Shown piece after piece: positions 24,846 through 36,100 of a DNA stretch of 64,000 nt; within the stretch, counting starts at the first letter, position 1, and every line of letters begins with the position of its first letter. Position numbers and translations under genes: made by a program. The notes under the pieces were generated by a model. It was not told the DNA's origin. It saw nothing but the letters and a program-made list of their open reading frames with translations, and did not search any database. This stretch comes from Owenia fusiformis. Taxonomy: Eukaryota > Annelida > Polychaeta > Sabellida > Oweniidae. The stretch is taken from positions 11,225,375 to 11,289,374 of the forward strand of contig CAIIXF020000005.1 in NCBI GenBank assembly GCA_903813345.2. Reading direction: 5' to 3'.

Positions 24846-25194
24846 TTTTGTATAATAACTAACTTTATACATCGCAATAGCCGCGCCCCCTTTGTCTTTA
24901 TCCTTCCAAAGTGAAACGCAAACGGCAGATAAGAGGGGCTCTGGCATACCAGAATGAACTTTATATCACAACACACGTTATAGCTATATAAGAATAAATT
25001 TATTTTTATAAGTCATACAAAATATCACAGCTCGCTTTTTCTGTATTTTGTTATTCTACATTATAAAACTTACTATTATCACATGCTCTGTAAAATTCCA
25101 GTAATCTGATTGGTTGATTACCGTGTGAGTTTTCCCGTCTCACACGGCCGTCTCACACGTTACTAGAGGCAACCAGTGATGATCAATAGCAACG

Positions 25195-25295
25195 ATGTGA
25201 CGTCACTGATTATATCACTTCTAGCTAAGGAAAACAATATGACGTCATTCTATTTCACAAACAAGTACGAATACAACGGTATGACGTCATATTGT
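25195..25295. promoter_or_regulatory. Cluster of three full CRE palindromes
   Basis: TGACGTCA occurs three times within 100 bp (about 25198, 25240 and 25282). It is a perfect CREB/ATF consensus. No adjacent gene start is evident, and similar sites recur inside neighbouring fold-back repeats, so the motifs may belong to a repeat family rather than to a gene promoter. Confidence 0.45.
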
Positions 25296-25411
25296 TTCAA
25301 AGCGAAATCAAAAATTATAATAGTTACCAGAAGTACACGGGGTACTGAACACAATCATAACTGACCAAATCAAAATGCTTCAAAATTCCTAGACATGTGA
25401 TAAAATCGTCA

Positions 25412-25548
25412 TCACACGTTTCAGCTTATGTGATACAGGAAATATTCCACTCGGGTAACAATGTATCACCACTCAAGCTTCGCTTTCGTGGATGATACAA
25501 TATTACCTTTCGTGGAATATTTCCTGTATCACATGCTGAAACGTGTGA
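25412..25548. repeat. Long palindrome
   Basis: The left arm TCACACGTTTCAGC-TATGTG and the right arm CACATGCTGAAACGTGTGA continue inward through GATACAGGAAATATTCCAC, giving arms of about 50 bp with few mismatches. It is a fold-back element or cruciform-forming DNA. Confidence 0.75.
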
Positions 25549-25921
25549 TAACTGATAATGTTCTTATATTCTGTAAAATCTGACTAGTCTATTAGTGTAC
25601 AACTATGACAAAGTTTTACTTCCTCGTGGGATATAAATATTAATTAACATGTTCTATATTGATTGCAGGAATAAATAAAGTACAAAACTTGACATTGACA
25701 GGCAGCAAATCAAGTTTAAATTGCTCATTTCGAATATTTCACCATAGTCCATCCTTTTAAGGATGTATCTTTACTGAATCTAGACGAACAAAACAAAGAC
25801 AAACATTGCTGATTTTTTGAGCTGACGAGTATTCCAGATATGAGCAATATCACAATATTGTATATGAATAGTTGAAGTGTACTTTCTTACGATATCATCT
25901 ATAAATATGTATCATTACATT

Positions 25922-27147
25922 TTGTTAGCACCTCAGTGTAAATACTCGCATCTGATTGGTCAATTAGCGGTCAACACCCCACCTGTGCATCATGGGATAT
26001 CATATTATTGACCGCGTATGTTACTGTACTACACTTGTGAATTATGGGGAATATGACGTCATACTGTTTACAGAAAAAACATGGTAGACGGACATTTTGC
26101 AAACGTTGATGAAAGTGATATTTTGTCTTTGCGACAAGTATAGCAAAAATACAAATAGAAACGTAAAATTAACATTAATTTACTTGTGAGTACGCAGTGA
26201 TGTGCCGAAAACAGAGAGTTTAACTACCACTGTCTTCAGATGTTCTTAAAAAATTTTTGCTGGCGTGGTTCGAAGAAAAGATTGTGAAATGAAGCCATGA
26301 TTGATGATTAGGCCTATCGTCTATATATGTATTATTAGTTTCTTCTGACTAACAAAACATTTGTAGACCTCTCAATTCGGTCAACAGTCAAAATCATATA
26401 CCTCGACTGTAAACCTTGAAACTACTGTTGACCTCGACCTTCGGTCTCTGTCAACAGTAGTTTCTCGGTTTACAGTCTCGGTATACAATTTTGCCGGTTG
26501 ACCTCTGGAGAGGTCAACAATTGTATATTGTTAGTACCTCAGTGTAAATACTCGCATCTGATTGGTCAATTAGCGGTCAACATTTTTGCCTGTACCTCAC
26601 ATGTGCATCATGGGATATCATATTATTGACTGCTTATGTTACTGTACTACACTTGTGAATTATGGGGAATATGACGTCATAATGTTTACAGAAAAAAACA
26701 AGATAGACGTACATTTCGTAAACGTTGATGAAAGTGATATTTTGACTTTGCTAGACGACATGTACACAAGTATAGCAAAAATACAAAAAAAATACGAAAA
26801 ATAAACATTAATTTACTAGTGAGTACGCAGTTATGTGCCAAGAACAGAAAGTTTAGCTTCCACTATCTTAAGATTTTCTTAAAACATTATTGCTGGCGTG
26901 GAGAAAAGATTGTGAAATAAAGCCATGATTGATGACTGTCGTCTATATGTGTATTATTAGTTTCTTCTGACTAACAAAACAATTGTAGACCTCTCCATTC
27001 GGTCAACCGTCAAAATCATATACCTCGACTTTAAACCTTGAAACTACTGTTGACCTCGACCTTCGGTCTCTGTCAACAGTAGTTTCTTGGTTTACAGTCT
27101 CGGTATACAATTTTGCCAGTTGACCTCTGGAGAGGTCAACAATTGTA
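25922..27147. repeat. Two tandem ~610-bp units, each ending in a palindrome
   Basis: Copies 25922-26527 and 26528-27147 are very similar along their whole length. Each begins TTGTTAG, carries GATTGGTCAATTAGCGGTCA (a CCAAT box on the minus strand), a full TGACGTCA palindrome (about 26054 and 26672), a shared GTAAACGTTGATGAAAGTGA-like stretch, and ends in a palindrome of about 155 bp built on GGTCAAC / GTTGACC. There is no conserved reading frame between copies. The second copy lies about 300 bp downstream of the minus-strand gene's stop. Confidence 0.8.
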
Positions 27148-27445
27148 TGCTGTATCTTCCTTATCCGGTTAGATATCGTGTCAGCTAGTGTCGCTTTGTG
27201 GTGCTCATAATTAGCAATCGTGGTCTTCTTTCATCTTGGATTTCCAAGGTATGATGTGTTCATATTGAAAATCAAACTGGGAAACGAGTATGAACTTCTA
27301 TAGCTTCTTTCTAGTTGAAAGCAGAAAGATGTGATGAGTATCAGAATGTGTGGTGATTGTTCATAGAATTAGAATTAGGAATGTTACGTGTGATGGAGAT
27401 TGCCCACTTTTCTGTAACGTGTGTGTAGGAATCTACAAACCTATG

Positions 27446-30135
27446 CTATTCCTCATTAACCAATTCACAGAGGTCGTACAAATTGTCCTTATGCGTCAAT
27501 TTGTTTGGTCTAATGATCAGACTCTGGTCCAATAATGTCTTAAATGTTGGACGTAGGGCATCTCCTAGCCGTTTCTTGGCAGCTGCCTCTAACTTCTTCA
27601 ATTCTCCCCCTCTCTAAAGAAATAACGCATTAATGGAAATGAAAAATTGTTAACATTGATTAAAGAAATGAATTTGATCCACTATACAAGTGTGTCTCAA
27701 AAAAATGTTACAGTTACAAAAAGTTCAATATCTTTCATAATTTTGACTTTTCCACTAAAAAATACTTTGGATACCAAAAGACAAATCTTTCTTGAATAAT
27801 TTGACATCATCAGATTCAAAATCTGTCCTTGACAGCTTTTAGTGCCCCATGGTAAAATCTGACTTGCGCCAACTTCTAGGTGATTGGATGGACCAAATGA
27901 CAAAAGGGGACAGTTTCATTAACATTTAACTTTCTTCTGAGTAGAAGCTTGATCTTTAACCGAGTCATTCTATAATTTTCTTATTTGTCTTACATATGAT
28001 CATTGGGTCTATTATAATTGGGTCTATTATAATTGACAACAAATGCCTCTGTGGCTCTACTGAAGACACAAAGCATTTCATTCTAACCTGCCCTCGCCAT
28101 ACCCATGAACGTAATAAAATGATGACTGCACTTCTTGAACAAAATTTATTGTTTGATACTCAACTTATTTCTAGTAAGACAGAACAGGTCAAATACTTAA
28201 TTTATGAAAATGAACTCACTATTGATTCTCAGAAAATCCTGATAGATATAGTGATGCAATTTGTACAGGCCTGTTATAAGTTTCCATCAAATTAATGTTT
28301 TTCTCATTTGTATCTTGTGACAACCCCCACCCCCCTCCCTCCCAACCTCTCACATTACCAATAAACCATCTATGATTACTGTAATTAATCCTCTTTTGTA
28401 ATTTAACCCTTTCACGACGATAGGCTCCATATGGAGCCCTGTTCTGTTATACCTTTCAGGACGATAGGCTCCTTTTGGCACCACTATTTTTATTTACATA
28501 CATCAATGAAATGACAATATCTCCAGTTCTTTTCAGTATGTTTACACCAAATTTTGACAAGTTGTTCTGATGTTATAATATTTACTGAAAATTGTATTTC
28601 AGTGATGAAATTCAAGGTATAGGTCCCGGGGTATAGGCAATTTGCAGTTTTCCCCTAAAAACTGCTCTTACTTATCCGTCACCACAGCCAACTTTTTCCT
28701 CTTATATTCACGTCGGGAAAGGGTTAAACTACCTAGAATGCCTATGGCGATAGGTAGTAGATATTTTGTGTATTTTTTGATTATGAAGGAAATAAATAAT
28801 ATGTTAAAAAAAAAATCATTGGGTCTATCCACATAAACATGTGGTCCCCCCCCCCCCCCCAACATGTTCTCCAAAGCAAATCTGAGGTACTCTTGCCCAT
28901 GCGCACATGCATTGTAATATCACCGATAAAAAAATCATTGGGTCTATCCACATAAACATGTGGTCCCCCCCCCCAACATGTTCTCCAAAGCAAATCTGAG
29001 GTACTCTTGCCCATGCGCACATGCATTGTAATATCACTCTGATACCATCAATTATTTTTGCAGAAGTTCATTTAGGTCAGTTTGTGATACTGTAAAGCTC
29101 TTTCAGAGGCGCTTCAAAAAACCAAGGGTGTAAAGTGGGATGACCCACACTGACCTTTGCACCATCCTGTTGACATCATACATAACAATATTGAACACTC
29201 TGACAATGAAATCTTGTATTTCTATCCAGGAAAAAAACAACTGGATCATTGATCATATCAAGATATCACTGTCCACAGCATTCACACCAAAAAAGAATCG
29301 ATCACCACATGTCCAACCACTGAGAAGTTGGCGCAAATCAGATTTCACATGCGTCTATAAAATCTGTCCTGTGTAGCCAATCATGGACGGATTTTGAATC
29401 TGATGGTGTGAATTGGAGAAAGACTGGTCTTTTAGTATCTAAGTATGTTTTGTGGGAAAAGTCAAAATCATGAAGCGTTGAACTTTTTGTAAGTGTAACA
29501 TTTTTTGAGACACACTGTAGTTGCCGCATTAATTTCTCAAATGTCAATTTGAAAGTTACAAGGGGACCAGCGCAATGTTTGTAGCCTTTGGCCTCCAAAA
29601 TTAGTGTATTGTATCAATAAGTATTCATTATGCTGGCCTGGAAAACATATATCTATTTACTTACTGATGATGATTGCATTGTTTTCAGCATTTCTTTGAA
29701 TTTATGTAAGGCATCCTTTCCAACCTTTGAATTCGTCTTCTTTGCTTTTTTCACAAAGCCCATGACTGAAGTCAGAAAAAACTCCCCATGCCCTTCATCG
29801 ACAAATCTTTCAGGATTTTCTTTAACGCACCAAAGGAGTTCTTCAAAGTAGGAGGAAGTCTGGATAACAGAATGAAATAAAAAATATATTATATTGTTTA
29901 TCCATAAAAGTTGTATGTTGTGCTATATATCAGACTGGTAGTAAGACGATTGTGTTAATCAATCATAGAACAAATACATGTATTTTGTATATGTAATGAG
30001 TATAGATGATATTGGTGTAGAAGTATAAGCTTACCTCTGGATTGGCAAGTAGCTCGGAACATAAGTAGTCTTCCAATCCTATTGCAACTAACTGACGAAA
30101 TGTATAGCTATCCCCAGTAGGGCAGACAAACAATG
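27446..30135 (-). CDS. Exons 21-23: helical C-terminus
   Basis: Exon 21 (from about 30135 to 30035) reads LFVCPTGDSYTFRQLVAIG, then LEDYLCSELLANPE. Exon 22 (29859-29665) begins TSSYFEELLWCVKENPERF and ends in a lysine-rich helix (KFKEMLKTMQSSS). Exon 23 (27613-27446) begins RGGELKKLEAAAKKRLGDAL and ends LCELVNEE, TAG. Donors and acceptors are good for exons 22 and 23. Exon 21's 5' edge abuts the transposon at 30136-31454; beyond it, the frame can continue to an AG at about 31485, but no strong pyrimidine tract is seen. No poly(A) signal was found between 27148 and 27445. Confidence 0.72.
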
Positions 30136-33100
30136 CAGGGCCGTAGGGAGAGGGGGTTCGTAGGGCTCGTGCGAACCCCCCCCCCCCCAAATCTTGCCTA
30201 AAAAAATTCGAACCCACCCTTTCTGGCAATTATGCAAACCTCCAAACTTTGAGTAAAATTTTTGCAGTCTTTCAATAATTTATCGTTTTTGATTACCCAA
30301 AGACAATTGAGTTATATGTCAAGATGGAAATATGTGAGATTTATAGCTTCATTTTGAGTAAAAAAGATTTTAAAAAAAACAGAAAAACAAAAAACTTCTA
30401 ATCAATAATGGGCGATAATAGGTATGCTCTTTGCACTTTAGGCCTGAAATACTGAAGTAATATCTTCAAAATGAATTCAAATGCACAAACAAAGCATACC
30501 TACAAAGTTGAAATTATCTGATTGTTGTACATAACGTCAAAATGGTCTAATTTTTGATCTAAATCTGCAGAGAATTTTGTTGTGACACTGGGCCGTGATG
30601 CACAAAAATTGTGAACGCTATAAAATTCTTACTTACAACGTTCTTATTTTTTCATGCTGTAGTTAGATCAGAGAGCAAGTATAAAGATCACTCACACAGA
30701 GTTGTTTACTGATTTTTGGCTCCTATTTGTTTATAAAGCTCGTTGTACAAGCGATTTAAAATTGGGGGGAGGGGCAGGGGGTTCTATGTCTGCTAATTTC
30801 TGTGAATTTGTGGTATGTTGGGTCCAAATTAAAAAAATCTGCCCAAATAAATGAACTTGGTCTTGGGATATTTTACCTATTTTTTGCTTTTGCAATTGTT
30901 TGAGATTTGGTAAACTTGAGAAAATTTGGTAAAATTTTAAATTTTAGCGAATGGGCAAAAATTATGAAAATTTGGCAACAATGAAACTTTGACAAAATTT
31001 ATCCATTATTGGCATTTAAGTAAAATTGGCAAAATGTAAGTAAAATTTTAGAAACTTGTCAAAAATTAATTAAATTAGACCAAAATTAAGAAAACTTTGC
31101 AAAATTTAAGAAAACTTTGCAAAATTTAAGAAAATTTGGCAAAATTTAGGTAAATTGGCAAACATACAGTAAATTTGGCAGAATTTCAGCAAATTTGGCA
31201 AAATTTAAGCAAATTTGGCAAAATTTAAGCAAATTTGGCAAAATTTAAGCAAATTTGGCAAGATTTAAGCAAATTTGGTAAAATTGAAACAAATTTGACA
31301 AAATTTAAGCAAATTTGGCAAAATTTAGGCAAATTTGGCAAAATTTTAGCAAATTTGGCAAAACTTAAGCAAATTTGGCAAAATTTAAGCACATTTGGCA
31401 AATTTGGCAGAAAATATTAGAACCCCCCCCTGACAAATCCTGGCTACGCCACTGCAATGGTGTACTAACTTCAGTAACGGGATTCAACATGGCTGACTTG
31501 GTTTTCATTGGCATACAGTATACCAACATGAACAGAACCTATGCAAATTCAAGACAAAGTCAGAAATTCAGCTCCCCAAAACAATGTTTACATGTTGTTT
31601 TATGGTACAAAATAAGTATGAATACACGTGTCCTTATTTTCGGGAAAGTACACTTGCATTGTCTTCTCTGAGACCAATGCCAACTCCAGAAAATATTTAT
31701 AATTCAATATTAAACATTCAAAATGGCTGTTTCTTCTCCAATAAGAATTTCTAATTTTCCAAACACTAGATGCAACAAGGATGCTTCTCTAGAAAAATGT
31801 CTTAATTTATATTTATATTCTGAACCAGTAAATAACATGGACTGATAAAAAGCATTTTTTCAACTAGACTAACGAGATACACTGGTGATCCACTCCATTA
31901 CGCTGGTTTCGGTAACAAAATGTCGGAACCTCGAAGGTGCAATTTCTCTTTTTTTCCTTATTCCACGCGTTGTAGGCAAAATTCTCATGACATTTTTATA
32001 ACAAACATGTTTTAGTATCATATGTCGAAGAAAATGTACATGTTTGCGAACAAATAGTTCATAAGACCACAGAATCGTCGATTTAATACCTCACTTAAGT
32101 TACGTAAACAGAACTTCGAAAAACGGCCAAGATCTGCATTTCTAACCGATTCCGTGGAGATACATACCTGAGAGAAGTTTGATGCAATTGGAACTTTGGT
32201 AGCCATTGGTGTATATGACGGATCATCAGATCCAAGACAACATATCCATTCGTTGTTTGTCATCATAAGCCTTGACGATCTTGAGACAGGAATCTTTTTT
32301 ATTTCTATGTTTCCATAGTTATATCTGAATGTTCCTTCCTTAGAATATGCTATTGTCTTTGAGTAGCAACAAAATGCATGATTGTTATCACTTTTTTCAT
32401 ATTTCTTGATTATTTTCTTCACTTTGCTGCAAACAATGAGAAACAACAAAAGTTAAGAAGTTTCAAGTCCATCATAACATTTATTTTAGTGTTTGATTGT
32501 GATCCTCTAGGAATTAGGTTTCCCTTTCATAAATTTCACTTGCCCATATATAATATGAAGTTATAAGGAAAATAGTTGCAACTAGGTTCATGGCAAAACG
32601 ATTGAGAGGGGGCATACAGTTATTCCTGGGGGTCATGATAGTAAACGTTCACATAGAAATTTCTTTGTAATTTAGTGAATGCAATATGGCTGTTACACCT
32701 CTTTAGGATCAAGTGAATAATTCAACCTTAAATTAAAACTAATAACATTTCAAACGTTTTTTTGAATTAATTGATTAATGAATTCTTTTTATATGGGTGT
32801 ACCTTCTGGCAGGGTCTCTGCAACAACAGCAGGCACACGTGGTTGGATGCATCAAATGAGCTCCACCGTACTGTTGCAGGGCGTCTTGTTCAGCCTTAAC
32901 CTCATGTGTCAAACTGGCGCAAACAGTTGAAACAAATCTATGTACATCTCTATAGTCTGTATTATATGACATCATCAACATGGCGGAGTCTAGATTAGGA
33001 AAGGTGCCTTCACGCCATGATTGCTTGTGGAAATGAGATGCAATGTCTGGTCCATACACATAGTCTTGGTTGAAATATGGGTATAAGATCATCTTCCCAG

Positions 33101-36100
33101 TGTATCTGTCTAACCAGGACACCTAATGAAAATACAGAGGTAGGTCTATGAAAAACGATATTACAAAGAGAATGCATTTAGCTATTGAGAGGGATTGAAT
33201 ATGAGTTTTATACCAATGGTCAATACATTTCTTTAAGGGGAAAAGTAACCAAGGAATATTTCATACGATATATATGTTATATATAATATATCTGCCCGCT
33301 CAGGCTGGGCGGGGCGTAAAATATGAATAAATATACGTACTTCGTGCCTTGTATTCGTAGAGACATCCACAGAGAATCCATTGTGTCTCTCTGTGTCCCA
33401 GAAGTCGAGACTTACACCTAAATACTCAAACATTGTCTGCCATAATACAAACAAGGGTCGTGTTATGTGTGCCCCTGTTACCATAAGAACATCCCCTGGT
33501 ACTTCCTTTACTATGTAAAACGGCGACGCTCTAATGTAAGCAAAGTTGTATTCAATCAATTTGCCCCTCTGAAATAAAGAGAAAGGACAATGACGCAAGA
33601 TTATCGATCATATACCCCTCTTCGTTTAGTGCAATTGGTATAATACCATAATAACTGGAGGATAGAAGGTGTGATTACAATAAGTGTTTATTTACATTGT
33701 TTTGAAAGAATCTCGCATCTGACAGGTTCTGACACGAATCTCTCAGTTTCGCTTAGAGTAAGTCTTGGCTAGTATACGTGTATACAATGAACTTCCATAT
33801 TCCATGGGAATATAGTTTTGGTGGAAGGTATCCGGCATTATCGTAGTGGTAATAATGGTAGCTAAAATATGTATCTTCCGGAGGTATACACACATTTTAA
33901 TTTAAAACCCCAAAACACTTAAAATAAAATGAACTAGATACTAAATAAATAATACGATCTGTAAAAAAACTGCTTTTATATTTTGATTATGCTGTAAACT
34001 TAATGATAATGACAATGGCAATGTACCAATGCACCATTATTCTAGCAAAACATGTAAGATTTCTCACCAGGAAAAGGTCTGTTTGCCAGAGACATCTGTC
34101 GAATAATTCGCAGGAAGACTCCATTAAAAAAGGCAAAGTGAGTGTAAGGGTACTCCTGGCTTCAATCCTACCAACCTACATTGCAAAATAGTTGTAATTA
34201 ATGTGAGTATCACTAAGTATTAAAAAGCGTTGTTAGTTACTCTAACATATGATGACATAACATGTACAATTGGAATATACGTCATTATAATGAATATTGA
34301 TATGAATATAATTTTACTAAAAATGCGTTTTAAAACGTTACTATACGAAGACAGTCTATTTTGAAGTTCCTTATTTATATGAAATAGAATAGATTATTAA
34401 CACGTTCAAACTAGGCGAGTAGGTGCCGTAACCACGAGAATGCGAGTTCGAGACGCGTGTTCTCCTTGTGTTTATTCATTTATAGTGATCACTGGTGCTT
34501 ACCCTAAAATAGACATCATCTTTCACTGCAGGGTTATACATCAGATAATATGGCCTTGGCTCACTTAGTCTGGGTATGGGAAGTAGTCTCCTATCCAACC
34601 GTATCTGAGATAAAGTCAAAAGATGAATTTTGATTAAAATAATCAGAAAATGTCATAGATGAAGTTTCTACAGCCAGATCATATGAAAACAAATTACAAA
34701 GCATAAAAAAACATAATGATAATAAATGAGTAATGAAAACGAATCATCAAAATAGACCAAATAATGATCAAGAAAATCAAACTATTTTTAAAAGGACTTA
34801 ATATGATGGACTTTTTGAGATAAATAACTAAAGAAATGCCAACGTTTAAAATACATTCGCCAAACGAAAGCACTGATGCAATAAAACATAAATGTAACTA
34901 TAAATATAGATGGCATACATGTAGACGTAATTTCCTTCTTTGAATAAAACTCAACTTATTTTCAAAATAACTAGATATATTTACCCTCAGTTCAACAACT
35001 CCCCCGCAATCAAGTCCATCACCATATGGCATTGTAGATATATTTCTCAGCTAAAATAAAAGATGAAAGTAAAATGTTTACAAGTTTCTTTTTTACAGAA
35101 AAGAATATCAAGCTTTCTAAATGGTTTAAATAAAGAGCATTCTGTTTGGACCTGTGAGTGTATACTCAACAACATGTAGGTATGGCCATATATGATACTG
35201 ACCGTCACTTGCAATAGACCTTCCTCCCCTCTTCCTAGGTGCGTTGGACCTTCGATTGAGTCTATTTTAATAGGATATTGGACCTCCAGAGTGGTTGAAT
35301 AGAAACCCTGAAATTATTGGAGATGTTTAGTGATAGTTCTATTGGTTTGCTTTCTGGACTTTGCTTATATGTTTCTTATGCAATATGAGAGCTAAATTGA
35401 ATAGATTCCAGCTAAACAGCCATACTTAGCAACATAAATCTGCAATTCATTTCATGAATTTCATGAAAAATCTGAAGAAGAAGTCTTGTCATTATAAAAT
35501 GTTATATTATATTTTATAGAAATCAAAAAGAGCTCCTTACAATTTACAGTTCATCCCAATGATCATCTGAAAAATGAAAACAATGGGTATGTGTTTTATG
35601 TTCAACTTATTTTGTCTCACCTTATCAAATGGTCTATTGAGCAGGTGCACTCTAGACTTGAATTCAGCAGTTCCATGGTATGGTCCAGCTTGGTTAGGGG
35701 AAGGGATGTCATACACTCTTCCAACAAAAGTAGTAGGGACAACACAACTCTCCCCTTGGTTCAACTAAAATATAAACATGTACTTACAAGTACACTAGAT
35801 TGTTTTGTCTTTGAACATTTCTCTTACAAGCTGTGCTCACCACTGAGCACTGGATGAAAGGTTAAAAATTTAAAAATTTTGAAAACTGGTTCAGCTTATA
35901 CATAACAATTCGCACACCAGATGAATATGTCTTTAAACATTTTTCTTAAAACTTATTTTGACCACTGATCATGAACACTAAATGAATAGTTGAATTTTTT
36001 AAAATGTTGAAAGTTGAACATGTATACATGGTTAATGGCATCTAAAAAGCAATATGATTACATTATAAACGTGTATCGTATATTATACTTTATATTACAG

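Larger units (their letters stand above)
27687..29517. mobile_element. 1.8-kb TA-flanked element with ~150-bp inverted repeats
   Basis: The ends are CAAGTGTGTCTCAAAAAAAT and, from the right, CAGTGTGTCTCAAAAAATGT. The arms continue for about 150 bp through AAAAAGTTCAA and a GATTCAAAATC block. TA flanks at 27685-27686 and 29518-29519. This is Tc1/mariner-type. It fills most of the last intron of the minus-strand gene and hosts other insertions rather than a transposase. Confidence 0.85.

Noticed and set aside
28668-29037. Minus-strand ORFs with GGGG and CWGG repeats
   Set aside because: They arise from the C homopolymers and the tandem duplication at 28808-29037.
34408-34460. tRNA-like stretch with GCGAGTTCGAGACGC
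   Set aside because: Only a B-box-like word is present; no acceptor stem or A box pairs with it.
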